64,000 nt of DNA from Hawksworthiomyces lignivorus (Eukaryota; Ascomycota; Sordariomycetes; Ophiostomatales; Ophiostomataceae). Each line of letters starts with the position of its first letter. Position 1 is the stretch's first letter. The translations under genes were made by a program, and so were the position numbers. Location of the stretch: positions 124,001 to 188,000 of the forward strand of contig NTMA01000011.1 in NCBI GenBank assembly GCA_002917075.1. The letters run 5' to 3'. Of this stretch, positions 1 to 10,325 are shown piece by piece. A model generated the notes under the pieces. That model was not told where the DNA came from. It worked only from the letters and a program-made list of their open reading frames with translations, and did no database searches.

Positions 1-215
1 CTTTTCGCCTCTGGCTGTTGTGCTAACAGCTTCGGTGCTGCGAAGCGCATGGGAAGGTGCTGTAGCTAGCGCGTCTCGACGGAGCTCAAATCCGCGCAGA
101 TTCAAAAACACGCTGCTTGAGTCTACTGCTGTGAAGAACTGCGCTTTTCATTATGCGAACAATGCGCCCTTCTACGACTCTATGAACCGCGTACGGAAAC
201 TTCGAGAAATCAAGA
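1..215. other. Upstream region of the first gene
   Basis: This is the leader or promoter side of the gene that starts at 216. A frame open across it begins at a GTG, not an ATG, and overlaps the main gene, so I do not call it. The motif TGCTAACAG near 21-29 resembles an intron end, so a 5' UTR intron acceptor is possible but not shown. Confidence 0.4.
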
Positions 216-3200
216 ATGGCGAGCCGTTATGAGGAGGACCGCCGGCGCCCGGAGGAGGCATACTACCGCACCAACAAGTCCCAACCGTCAGTTCTGCCTA
301 GCCCGCATGAGAGGAGTCAATCATTCGAAGGAGATGATGCAGCTGGTTCAATGAGCTATCTTCCGCTGACTGCAAGACATCATAGGCATCACAATCGCAC
401 ACAGTCCGAACGGTCGTCACGATACTACCATGATGTGCGGGCGTCGCGAACATTCGACAATGGCAGAAGGCGGGGCAGCTCTCTCCAAGCTTTCGTAGAG
501 GAGGAGGCAGAGGCTTTGGCGCGGGAACATAATCCAAGCTCCCTAGAAGCAGAAAACGCGAAATACCGTGGGGATGTTGACCAGGTCCCTTTGATCATCG
601 AGGTTCCAGAGGACCTGCCCAAGAACGCACCCGGAGACGCTCAAGACAGTGCTACCGAGGACAATCCTGAACGGCGTTTTGTGCTTCTTTCCAAGACAAC
701 AAATGAAGCGAATGACGACGAAGGGAGCGCTACGGAATCTGATCTTCCTTCCCACTTGCCCAGAAAATTCGCATCGCCTACTGCCTCTACCGTTACACCC
801 ACCGCCTCTTCTTCCTTCACCACTACGACCTCAACAACCGCTTCTACTATGCCAACTATTACCCCTACTAGCACGCCTTCCACACCTGTTGCGCCCATCA
901 GTGGTGCCAAGGTTGCAGGCAGTAGTGTGCCGGGCGTACCGAGATCTGGAGACAGGACCGGCGAATATGAGGCGAACACGTGTAGGAAGTTTACGGTGCC
1001 CCGTATAGATGCTGAGTCCGTCATATCGGAGCCTTCTACCATCAGCAGTCCCATTGAAGAGAGAGACGAGCCTTTCAGCGACTCTATTGCTACAGAATCT
1101 GCTCGTACCAGTGCCAATTCGGCGGCGACAGCAGCGGCCATGGCAGCCTCTGCGGCAGCATTAGGAGCACCTTCCAAATCTCAGCCTACTATCCAAAGGC
1201 GGAAGAGCCGCCACGATCTTCCACGGATTGATACGGACGTATATCCAGGTGGCAATTCTTCTAGCTCTAACCAATCAAAGCCCAGCGCGCAAACAAATCA
1301 GAAATTGGGCGACCGCTATCAGAACACTGACCGCGACAGTCGGGAAAGGCTTGGCGACAGGTCAAGTCACAGGGACAACGAGTTTTTGGCCCCAGCCGTC
1401 ACCAAGCATGCCACCAAAGGCCGCGACCGTACCTATTTTGACTACAACCAGGGATCTGCCACAGCGCATGGCGGCGGCTTAAACAACCGCGCACGATCTG
1501 GTGATGCCAGGCCGCCACAAGATGACAGGAGGTCACACGACCGCTCTGACAGGAATACGCTGTCGGTGGATCCTGCCGAAAAGCGGCGTTCTGCATCATT
1601 TAGTGAGCCGAATAAACTATCAAGAACGCCTTCTCACAAGCGCTCATCGCGCAATGACATAACCGACCCTCACGTGAGCCGCGATTCGATCTCACACGGC
1701 CAAAAAGAACGGAGGTCTCCGTCTCCTCCGATACGGAATGAGAAGCGGCAGCCTTCACCACCTCGGGATCGGATTCGGGAGAAGGAAAGAGACCGAGAAG
1801 ACCGAGACCGGCCTAATCTTGCACGCCGCAACTCCACGCATAAGAAGCGTAGAGACTCGTTCGTGAAGGATGACGGCTATTCGTCTGACGAGCGGCCAAG
1901 GGATAGTTCCACCGCTATACCTCTAAGGCGCCGGTACAGTGAACGGCGTCCCCCGTCTCACAAAGACGATGAAACCCTACCAAAAAAGGCGTCCAGCAAT
2001 GTTGACGCGCCACGGTCATCCATCCCCGGTATCAGCGGTAGTAGTAGCGGTTGGCACAGGTCAGGAGGTGTGACACCGCTAGCTACACCTAAGCAATCCC
2101 AGACCCAGTTCCCTTCTGCGGCTGGTCTTGCACCCGCCGAGCCGCATCACGACCCGGAGGCCCCTTCACCATCCAATTCTCGCCATGAGGAGAAAAGAAG
2201 AATAGAAGATAAGAGGCCCGCCTCGTCCTCCTCGCTCTCGTCCTCTCCCGAAGGCCGCCATAGAATCTTGGACGCGGATCGGCCAAGAGGGCCGCGGCCT
2301 CGCGCCCACGCTCCCAATGTAGTCCATAACCCTGCGGGTGGAATCGCCACGCAGCCGTCACTACCACCACAAGCTCCACTACAATCGCGGGCTTCAACAA
2401 TGCCCATGCCGATCCCTATTCCTGTCCGGATGCCCAGCCCGATACGCGGAGAAAGCCACTATGAGCGGCGCCGTTCTCCTGTTGACACGTCACGCGGTCA
2501 CCTGACACAGCCGCCAAACCCGGCGCGAACCTCTGGTATATTTGGACACAGTCCAAACACTGCTCAACCGTTCCGTCAGCCGGCATTTTACATAAACCTC
2601 CCAGGTGGGGTCTCAGCTGAGGATGGACGGTTGGACAGGTCGCAAGAAGAACCGTCGGGTAGAAAGCAAGACCGTCCTATGAATACAGACCAAAGTCTGG
2701 CACCCGTGTATCGGCAATACGCTGAAGACGTCTACTACGGGCGAATCAAAGGTCCCCCCGAATGTCCCAGACAGCGGTTCAGTACCAAATATCGTGACTG
2801 GCGTGTTCTGACGCCATTCAACGATTTTCTGATCTGTCCCACATGCTTTGAGGGCTCATTTGCAAGAACTCCTTACCGCACAGAGTTTGTCACGGCACCG
2901 AATTTCGACACGAGAGAAAAAACTCGATGCACCTTCGGTTCGATGGCTTGGTACGCAGTTGCCGTTTTCTTCATCAAAGAGTTTCAGATGCCTACATTGA
3001 ATCTGCTCAGGACCATGTTTGAGAAGGACGAAGAGCTGGAACATCCCTGCCCTGGACCTAAACGTGTTGCTGCTCGCTGGTATACCATCCAAGACCCGAT
3101 GACTGCACGGCCTGCCACGCAGTTTTCCACATGCGAGCAATGTGCTACAGCCGTTCAAGTTTTATTCCCAAGACTCAAGGGCCTCCTGCAAGACAATGAT

Positions 3201-3752
3201 CCATCTCGACACGACTCAATAAACATATGTGCCCTATACCACGAACCAGATAGGAAACGACTATGGAAATACATTGGCGTGCTGGAATCGGTCAATAACG
3301 CGGCTGCTGCCGCCGGTTCATCTGTTGATGTCAATGCTTTTATCAACAAAGTGCTCGAAGTGAGCCGATTCGAGGAATGCAAACAGGACATTCCTGTTCG
3401 CGGCCGGAAGTGGTACTGGATGAGGTCGCTGCCCGATTTCACTGTCTGCCAGGAGTGCTTTCAAGAGGCAGTGTATCCCAAGGTTAACAGCTACCGCGGT
3501 GTAGCAGGAGACTTTTACAAGGAACCGAAGGAGCTTCCTAATGCCGCCTGTCATCTGTATTCTCCTCGGATGCGGGAAATCTTTTTACGGGCATGCCAGA
3601 ACAATGACAAGGTCTATCTCGAACAGAAGCTGGCGGAGAGGAACGACATTGCAGAAGACATCTCCAATCGAATCCGGCGCCTCCCGAGCACAACACAGCC
3701 CGATGACATAGAACAGAAGAAGCTAATGGCAGAGTGGAAGAAATGGGAATGA
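216..3752 (+). CDS. Disordered protein with three C-terminal Cys modules, function unknown
   Basis: This is a single-exon gene of 1178 residues starting at the first in-frame ATG. I do not recognise a named family. Residues 1 to about 840 are low complexity: Ser/Thr/Pro-rich around 180-230, then rich in Arg, Asp and Ser, resembling an SR-like or nuclear-matrix-type tail. The ordered part is residues 845-1130. It holds three repeats of a cysteine pattern: C850, C874-x2-C877, C905; C945, C973-x2-C976, C1005; C1055, C1078-x2-C1081, C1112. Each repeat has a tryptophan (862, 955, 1066) 12-18 residues before its CxxC pair. Four cysteines at such even spacing suggest three metal-binding modules, which is inference. 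The C-terminus (about 1120-1178) is charged and probably helical. No signal peptide or clear membrane segment is seen. Probably a nuclear or cytosolic fungal protein. Confidence 0.85.
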   Translation: MASRYEEDRRRPEEAYYRTNKSQPSVLPSPHERSQSFEGDDAAGSMSYLPLTARHHRHHNRTQSERSSRYYHDVRASRTFDNGRRRGSSLQAFVEEEAEALAREHNPSSLEAENAKYRGDVDQVPLIIEVPEDLPKNAPGDAQDSATEDNPERRFVLLSKTTNEANDDEGSATESDLPSHLPRKFASPTASTVTPTASSSFTTTTSTTASTMPTITPTSTPSTPVAPISGAKVAGSSVPGVPRSGDRTGEYEANTCRKFTVPRIDAESVISEPSTISSPIEERDEPFSDSIATESARTSANSAATAAAMAASAAALGAPSKSQPTIQRRKSRHDLPRIDTDVYPGGNSSSSNQSKPSAQTNQKLGDRYQNTDRDSRERLGDRSSHRDNEFLAPAVTKHATKGRDRTYFDYNQGSATAHGGGLNNRARSGDARPPQDDRRSHDRSDRNTLSVDPAEKRRSASFSEPNKLSRTPSHKRSSRNDITDPHVSRDSISHGQKERRSPSPPIRNEKRQPSPPRDRIREKERDREDRDRPNLARRNSTHKKRRDSFVKDDGYSSDERPRDSSTAIPLRRRYSERRPPSHKDDETLPKKASSNVDAPRSSIPGISGSSSGWHRSGGVTPLATPKQSQTQFPSAAGLAPAEPHHDPEAPSPSNSRHEEKRRIEDKRPASSSSLSSSPEGRHRILDADRPRGPRPRAHAPNVVHNPAGGIATQPSLPPQAPLQSRASTMPMPIPIPVRMPSPIRGESHYERRRSPVDTSRGHLTQPPNPARTSGIFGHSPNTAQPFRQPAFYINLPGGVSAEDGRLDRSQEEPSGRKQDRPMNTDQSLAPVYRQYAEDVYYGRIKGPPECPRQRFSTKYRDWRVLTPFNDFLICPTCFEGSFARTPYRTEFVTAPNFDTREKTRCTFGSMAWYAVAVFFIKEFQMPTLNLLRTMFEKDEELEHPCPGPKRVAARWYTIQDPMTARPATQFSTCEQCATAVQVLFPRLKGLLQDNDPSRHDSINICALYHEPDRKRLWKYIGVLESVNNAAAAAGSSVDVNAFINKVLEVSRFEECKQDIPVRGRKWYWMRSLPDFTVCQECFQEAVYPKVNSYRGVAGDFYKEPKELPNAACHLYSPRMREIFLRACQNNDKVYLEQKLAERNDIAEDISNRIRRLPSTTQPDDIEQKKLMAEWKKWE

Positions 3753-4920
3753 GCAAACCCGGCAGCCGCATTGTCTTTAGTCCATTTTTTCAAAACAAAG
3801 AAAAATAAAGCTGTTATAGATAGATGATATGAAAATGTATGACTAAAAGATTCATGACATAAAATGGCAATTCTTTTCAAGGCTGCTTCTTTGGCGCTGC
3901 TTCTACCTAGGGATGATATATTAGGATTCTATATTCAGCGAAAGGCCACAACCAACTAGTTGGGAAGGCGGAAGGTTTCTTGGCAAGTTTTAAAGCAGCC
4001 GACAATGACTAAATATTCATAGTTTCTGCCGCTACATAATTCATCGTGTAGCTCGCATCCCCTGGATATTCCTTGGTCGCCACCTGCTTTGATTTTCTTC
4101 GTAACTGTATCCTATAGCATAATAGACTGTGGAAGTACAAATATGTGAGACAGGGCTATAAGGAGTTTAATATATTGCAACGTGCCGGATTATTTTGATT
4201 AATGTGCAGCCACTCCTGGTCTCCGCAACGGCATATCAGCCGAGAAAATAGAAGCTCTAACGAGAAAAGCCATTAACCCCAGACTCTTATTTAACTCTGT
4301 TCTTATTCTACAGTACTTCTTTACCCCATCATGAGTAAAATAACCCTATATCTCTCTTCCGTCTAGATCGGAAATCTTTTGAATCACAATTAAGCCACCA
4401 ATGATAGATGCCCTGTCCCCTTCTGTAGAGTTTATCGTTCACCTTTTGACCTGTGGAGAATATTACTCCTTTCGCTCGCTTCAACACCCAATACAAAAAC
4501 CCCCATATCATAAATTGTCCGCCAATATGGAAATGGGAAAATGGAGGCAGGAGAGGGAGGATGGATATATGTACACTAACATACTGAGAAAACTGTATGT
4601 GCAGATTGCCTTGCGGACACAATTATACGCGTAGAGACGCCAGTAAAATCAGGATGAACCGAAGAAAAATTGGATATGGGCATTCTGTAGCTATTTGACG
4701 TTCCTTTCTTGCTTTCAACGGCTTTTTCCCTTTCAACACGTCCTTTGCTATCTCTGCTGCGATCCTACCTTTTACACTCTTCTCATACACAGAGTATAAC
4801 CTTGCCAAGTAGAGTCTCCGGCTTGGCAACCCTTACCCAGTAAACATCACCTGGCCGTGAAGGACCAAGCAAGAGGCAAGAAATAAAGGCAGAAGACAGA
4901 GGAGCGAGGAGCTAGGCAAA
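3753..4920. other. Intergenic: 3' end of first gene and pectinase promoter
   Basis: No credible gene. The first part is AT-rich, as expected for a 3' UTR. Bases before 4921 are purine-rich on the plus strand and form the leader of the GH28 gene. The ORFs here are short and lack recognisable domains. Confidence 0.6.
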
Positions 4921-6737
4921 ATGCGGACGTCGGCCCTTCTTGTGGCCCTTCTGGGCTCAACATCTCTAGCAGCCATCCACCGGGTTGGCAACACTTGCAC
5001 GGTCACGCCGGGCGGTGCGACACCGGCGGCCCGTCGTCGCTCGGCGGCCCCACCGCCGGAAGACTTGATTCCCGACGTCGATGGGCCGCAGATGGCGCAG
5101 ATAGCCCACGAGAGATTTCCAGACGGTCTGCCAATGGCGACGCCGAACGTGCTCAATGAGGTCTACCCGCGCCCGGAGCCGGGGAGCAACGCGGCCCGCA
5201 AGTACGACCGCAAAGAGGCGGCGTCCAGCGCGTCCGTCTCCGCCTCCATTGCTCTCAAGGCCTCTGCCTCGGCCGCTGCTGCACGGGCCAAGGCGTCCGC
5301 GTCTGCAAGGAGGGCGTCGGCTGCGGCTGCTGCTGCGGCCAGCGGCAAGGCGGCTGTGGTGGGCGGCAGCAGCCGGGCGATGAACGTGCGCGATACGGCG
5401 GCGGCCGAGCCGGTCGTCGAGGAGGGCGAAACGGAGCTGTTCGGCGACGCGTCGGTGGACGACGTGCCGCAGATCCTGGATGCGTTCAAGCAGTGCGGAC
5501 ACGATGGGCACATCGTGTTCACGGAGGGCACGTTCAACCTGCGGCAGGTGATGAACACGACGGACCTGCGCAACTGCGATATTGACATCCTGGGCACGTT
5601 CATCTGGAGCGGGGACAACATCCAGTACTGGCTGTCGCACAGCTACTCGGTGACGTACGCGGGGCGGTCGACGGCGTGGCTGCTGGGCGGCACCAACATC
5701 ACGATGCGGGGCCACGGCAAGGCGCTCTTCAACGGCAACGGGCAGATCTGGATCGACCAGAACCACGGCCAGGGCAACCAGAACGGGCGGCCCATCAGCC
5801 TGACCGTCTGGCACGGGACCAACGTCTTCATCGACGGCATCACCTGGCGCATGGCCCAGTTCTGGCACACGTTCGTCGCGCACAGCCAGAACGTCACCAT
5901 GACCAACCTCGACATGGACACGCACAGCGCCAACTCCAACTCGGCCGTCAACACGGACGGCACGGACACGTGGAACTCGCGCGACATTGTCATCGCCAAC
6001 TGGACGGTCAAGTGCGGCGATGTAAGCGATTCTTTTGCTTTCTCATCTTCTTGGGGCCGCCCACGTCTTATGCTAATATCACCGTAGGATTGTATCTCTA
6101 TCAAGGGCAACAGCACGAATGTCCAAGTTACCAACGTCACCTGCTGTAAGTTTCTGATCTCTCATCATGCCTTTCTGTGATAGCATCCCCTCTACATTGA
6201 CTTTCTCTCTATTTGTTCTTCGCATTCTAACACATATTTTCAGACGAATCTGGTTGTGCATGCATCGGCTCCATCGGCTCCAACGCTGGCCAGCCTGACT
6301 TCGTCGACAATATTTGGTTTGAGAACATCACTTGCCACCACTCCTCCAATGCCGCCTGGATCAAGACCTACTCGGGCACTGGCCACGTACGCAACGTAAC
6401 CTTTAAGAATATCCTCGTCGACAACGTCGACCAGCCTATCTACGTCACCCCTTGCATCTACTCAGCCAACGGCTGTGATTCCTCGCGCCTCACCATCTCC
6501 GACGTCACCTGGAAAAATGTCACGGGTACCAGCCGTTACAATGTGGCGGCGGGCATCCACTGCTCCGCGGCGGCGCCCTGCACGGACTTCCACTTCGAGG
6601 ACATTGACATCAAGCCGGCGGCAGGCGGTACTGCCAAGATCCTGTGCTCAAATATCAAGAATCAAGCAGACTCGGGCCTGACGTGCACGGGTACGTGTCC
6701 TGCGAACTGGCCGCAACAACTGAAAGGAAACCGGTAG
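4921..6737 (+). CDS. Secreted glycoside hydrolase family 28 (exo-type pectinase)
   Basis: Coding exons are 4921-6021, 6088-6145 and 6244-6737, giving 550 residues. The introns are GT-AG and the junctions restore the GH28 active-site strand. A signal peptide occupies about residues 1-18. Residues 99-146 are an Ala/Ser-rich stretch unusual for the family. The parallel beta-helix follows, with NTD at 344-346 and GDDC at 366-369, the latter split exactly by intron 1. The region where endo-polygalacturonases carry Gly-His-Gly reads CACIGS (391-396), and the usual Arg-Ile-Lys reads W425-I426-K427. From family knowledge these changes fit exo-acting polygalacturonases or rhamnogalacturonan galacturonohydrolases better than endo-polygalacturonases; the substrate is inferred. 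Several N-glycosylation sequons are present. It would release galacturonic acid from pectin outside the cell. Confidence 0.92.
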
Positions 6738-7044
6738 TGGGAAAAAGATGAGAAAGATCACTTGAAGTTTGCTTGATCCTGTAATTTGATTTCTTCTTGA
6801 TGTGGCCATCTGTACGATTTCATTTCTTCTCTTTTATCTCCTGTTCTGTCATTATGCTATTCTTAAATTTGTGATGCTACCTTCTTACACTCCTATTTCC
6901 TGTGCAAACTTTACGTAGGCACAAATATTGCTACATTATTAGAGTAGTATACAATAGCAGAGAAGGATTTTGTCGTTAACAAGAGACTTTTTAAGTTGCG
7001 GGCTGAAGCTTCGTCCTGTAATGTTTGAGGAGTTAATGCTGTTC
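6738..7044. other. Convergent 3' intergenic region
   Basis: AT-rich spacer between the 3' ends of the GH28 gene (+) and the phosphoesterase (-). It holds only the two 3' UTRs as far as I can see. Confidence 0.6.
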
Positions 7045-8100
7045 TCATAACTCGACAACAATTGCCGGTTGCAACCGTTGTTGACCTCCACCAAGCCGTC
7101 CTGTCACCACCGCAGCATTGACTAGATGAGTCCTTTCAGCCCTGCTTCGTGAGCTCGAGCTCTGAGTTGGAAAGACGACACCCCATAGGTTGTTCCACAG
7201 TATACACCATGCCATCTGCACAACGGCTAGGTAGCCCCGATCACCCAGCATGACCCCATCATAAGCGGAATCCACGCCGTCATAAATTAGGTCTTCACGA
7301 CCATGGCCGTCGTGGATATGTCCGAAGACCACAAGCCTAGGCCGGACTCGTCGTATCTCTCGCAGCAGCTGCGGGCATCCCTTACCTCCCATATCAAGGT
7401 GGCCTTTGGGCGGTCCGTGTGTCAGCACAATATCGGTGTCTGAGGAGATGGTGTCTACCCAGACGGGGCGAACGGGCGGATACTGAAAAGCCCACGTCCC
7501 AAACTGTTCGGTCAACGGAGACCCGTAGATCACAAGAGATCGAGAAGTCTGTTCATTAGATGACGATGGCGGAACTGACGATGGCATTGGGAATGTGAGC
7601 CGAACTGAACTATTGTTTAGATAGATGAGATTTCCCCAGTCTAGGTCGGCGCGCGTGGTGCCTTGGCCGTCTGAGCCTTCAGGTATCCTCTCGGGGTAGT
7701 GGTCTGTAAAGCCCGGATCTAATAAAAGATCATGGTTGCCCGCGATGACTATTTTGTGACGATGCGGCAGTGTCTGGAGCCAGTCCAGCTGAGCTTGTAG
7801 TTCGGCGAAAGAACCGTGTTTTGTCAGATCGCCCGCATGCAATAGGACATCGCCATCAGGCACGTCATCTGGCTGCGTGTTGTGCGTGTCTGAGATGCAG
7901 ACTATTGAGACGCAGCTTTCTGCTGCCTTCCGATGCGTCACTTCTCTGGATGGCGGGCGAGCTGCCCCCAAGCTTTGCCGTCCACTTTTCTCGTACAGCC
8001 ATTTTACTAAGTAGCTAGCTGGATCGCGGCGAAACTGCTGCCAGGGAGTGAGAATTGGAGGATGCCATGTGGGGAGTCGAACGGCACCCTTTGTAGCCAT
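7045..8100 (-). CDS. Calcineurin-like metallophosphoesterase (MPPED/239FB type)
   Basis: A single exon of 351 residues. The metal-binding motifs of the calcineurin-like superfamily are present in order: D71-x-H73 in SDTHN, GD at 90-91 in LLHAGDLT, GNHD at 121-124, then THGPPKGH and FGHIHDGHG for the last histidines. The wording and spacing match the MPPED1/MPPED2 (239FB) group rather than the PP2B or Mre11 groups. Members hydrolyse phosphodiester or phosphomonoester bonds with two metal ions; the natural substrate is often unknown and is unknown here. Residues 1-60 precede the catalytic domain. The C-terminal 60 residues are Ser/Arg/Gln-rich and look disordered. It is convergent with the GH28 gene, which need not imply a shared function. 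Confidence 0.9.
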   Translation of the reverse strand: MATKGAVRLPTWHPPILTPWQQFRRDPASYLVKWLYEKSGRQSLGAARPPSREVTHRKAAESCVSIVCISDTHNTQPDDVPDGDVLLHAGDLTKHGSFAELQAQLDWLQTLPHRHKIVIAGNHDLLLDPGFTDHYPERIPEGSDGQGTTRADLDWGNLIYLNNSSVRLTFPMPSSVPPSSSNEQTSRSLVIYGSPLTEQFGTWAFQYPPVRPVWVDTISSDTDIVLTHGPPKGHLDMGGKGCPQLLREIRRVRPRLVVFGHIHDGHGREDLIYDGVDSAYDGVMLGDRGYLAVVQMAWCILWNNLWGVVFPTQSSSSRSRAERTHLVNAAVVTGRLGGGQQRLQPAIVVEL

Positions 8101-9635
8101 AATTTGCTGTGCTTCTGTCTCTCAACAATGAACGCAGCCTGATAATGCCCGCCTTCTTTTTCTAGTTCAGGCGCGGTTTTGTAATTGGCCAACCGTGCGA
8201 GTCTGACGGAAGTGCTTTCTATTTATATGAGAGCAACGCTATCACCAGCATTTGGAATTTGAAAGGCTGTAAAATAACCTTCGGAATACTCCAAACTATC
8301 GTTCTTTGCCTTTTACTTCCTTTCTTTTCATATTAAACACCCCCCAGAAAGAATGAAAAGAAAGGACAATTGGAGGGAAGAGGGGCGGCTGCCAGGCCAT
8401 CTGGCCTCAGTTATGGCCTGAACTTCATCAGGCGTCTCGCTCAAATATTGTGGTATCAGAAGGCTTCCAACTCATTGCGGAGTCCAATGTGCTGGTCGAG
8501 TGCCGAATGCTCGTAGATGCGATGGAGCGCAGCCAAAGGTGTGTCGCCCTTCGATCGTACGCGGCGGTACGGGCCTTAAACTTACGGCAACTTTGAGCTT
8601 CTGCGTCACGGTTTAGAGGGCGCCACCTGGAATTTCACATTGAGAAACTGTTCTAATGATATAATTTTATCTATGTAAATATTAATGAAAGCGAAGTACT
8701 TGGTTATGACCTTTGGAATAGAAACTAGAACTACCGTCTCAATCATCACTGACAATTGAGAGCGAATCACAAACCCGCCCCCTGGGAAGTGACACGGATT
8801 TCCTTAAAAACATTTATATGAAATTGACTGACCATAAATACAATATAACAGAGTTTGAAGCCAGTTAGTTGTTGGGCAGCAGAGCCAAAAAGCCAGTAGG
8901 AGCATTGGATTTTGGCAGCGCTTTTATTTACATTGCCTGGCGTCGCATATCATATAGGTGGCAGCTACACCTGCAAACGTCTAGAGAGGACATATCTCTA
9001 CCGGTCCGTTGCATCTGATACGTAATAACATCTTGAATGTCTAGTAATGACCCGAAAGGATTACCCAAATGAGACGAAGAAAAGCGGATAGCGGCGGGCG
9101 AGAAAATTCACCTATTATCTAGCAAGATAGCAAGCCTTGTCGCAGTATCCTTTACGCAATTTCAATCAACATTTTAGCCTTGTCTGGGATCTTCGACTCA
9201 TCTGGATAGTTTTATCGTAAGGCTAGGCCCGATTAATAGTTTATTGAGGTTCTTGAATTCCTTGGCTATGCGACTAACAACAACCATAAAGGTTCTCTTT
9301 CAAAACTAAGCATCGTAGTCTATTATTCTCTAGCGATTAGCTGGTTTCTGCCCGCGAAACTTTGGGCCAAAATTTAAGCATGAGACAGAATTGTTGGATT
9401 CTGGACATTGGTTGTCTTCCTGCGGCCAGATACTCGTATGCACCGAGTTCTATAAAAGGTCTTTGTAGAACATAATTTTAAAGAGTTCCCACAAGAAATT
9501 CAAACCAATACACCATTGTCGGTTTTCCAATACGAACGAATACAGGTCTCTTCCGTCCTTGGGCGATTCATTAAGAGAGACAGGCGAGGGAAAAAAAAAT
9601 TGAAGAAACTGCAACTAGTTATTCGTCTTGGGAAG
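8101..9635. other. Divergent intergenic promoter region, 1.5 kb
   Basis: Lies between the starts of the phosphoesterase (-) and the secreted protein (+). It is AT-rich with no ORF that looks coding. A TATA element lies at 9451-9458. I see nothing else that I can name. Confidence 0.6.
9451..9458 (+). promoter_or_regulatory. TATA box upstream of secreted-protein gene
   Basis: The sequence TATAAAAG lies 178 bases before the chosen ATG at 9636. It is a full match to the eukaryotic TATA consensus and fits a strongly regulated gene. No transcription start data are available. Confidence 0.5.
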
Positions 9636-10325
9636 ATGCACCTGATACAGTTCTTATCTCTGTGTTTCTTTGCCGTTGGTGTTCTTTGCCATATCCCGCA
9701 CATTGACGATGGTAGCCACATATCGCTGTCCACGGCATGGGAATTCCCTGACACCAACAAGACGCGCGTCCTGCTGTTGACCTTCCAGTGTCCCTCGGAT
9801 GTGGCGTACAGCAAGGTGACCGTCAACGACACTACAGAGGTCCCATACCTCGTCATCGGTGTTGGCATTCCCAACGTCACCGCCATATATGACTTTCGCC
9901 CCAGTTTGTGGGCGATTGGTGCTACTGTTGTGACTCCGTCTGGGTACCAGACGGATGCTGAGCGTGAACAAGCCGGCGTGCCCAATAGCGCTTCATCTGC
10001 ACACCTTCCAGAAGTTCCTCGAGGCTTCAATGCTGTCGAATTTCCCACAGCATCTAGCTCAGCTTTCTTTGGCTGGGCAGAGGAAGGCGGCGCCGTGTCA
10101 GGCTACGGCTTTATCGAAGCAAATATCACACTCTCCGGTCCAGGCGATGTCTACTTCGCGCTGCAGCCGACAGAGAATCGTTTGGCAAGGGCATATATCA
10201 GCCTGGGAACCCACGAGACCGCCGAAGCGGAACCCGGTTCAGCATCGGAGGTCGATACAGAGGCGTGGTTTACGTCTGTAACCTATCCCAGGTTGGGACA
10301 GCGCTGCGTTGCTTGGTCGGCCTGA
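9636..10325 (+). CDS. Small secreted protein of unknown function
   Basis: Single exon, 229 residues. I chose the ATG at 9636 because it starts directly with a signal peptide (MHLIQFLSLCFFAVGVLC); the same frame is open 40 codons further upstream, but that part is strongly basic and would bury the signal. The mature part has about two cysteines, at QCPSD and QRCVAW, which could form one disulfide, and at least four N-glycosylation sequons (NKT, NDT, NVT, NIT). It is rich in beta-prone segments. No domain is recognised. It has a TATA element upstream and wide intergenic space on both sides, common for conditionally expressed secreted proteins. A cell-wall, host-interaction or extracellular role is possible but not shown. 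Confidence 0.75.
   Translation: MHLIQFLSLCFFAVGVLCHIPHIDDGSHISLSTAWEFPDTNKTRVLLLTFQCPSDVAYSKVTVNDTTEVPYLVIGVGIPNVTAIYDFRPSLWAIGATVVTPSGYQTDAEREQAGVPNSASSAHLPEVPRGFNAVEFPTASSSAFFGWAEEGGAVSGYGFIEANITLSGPGDVYFALQPTENRLARAYISLGTHETAEAEPGSASEVDTEAWFTSVTYPRLGQRCVAWSA

Noticed and set aside
4966..5925. 319-residue open frame opposite the GH28 gene
   Set aside because: Shadow of a GC-rich exon; Arg/Val/His-rich, no domain, no leader signals.
9516..9635. Upstream extension of the small secreted protein
   Set aside because: It would place a basic stretch before the signal peptide; the ATG at 9636 gives a proper signal sequence.
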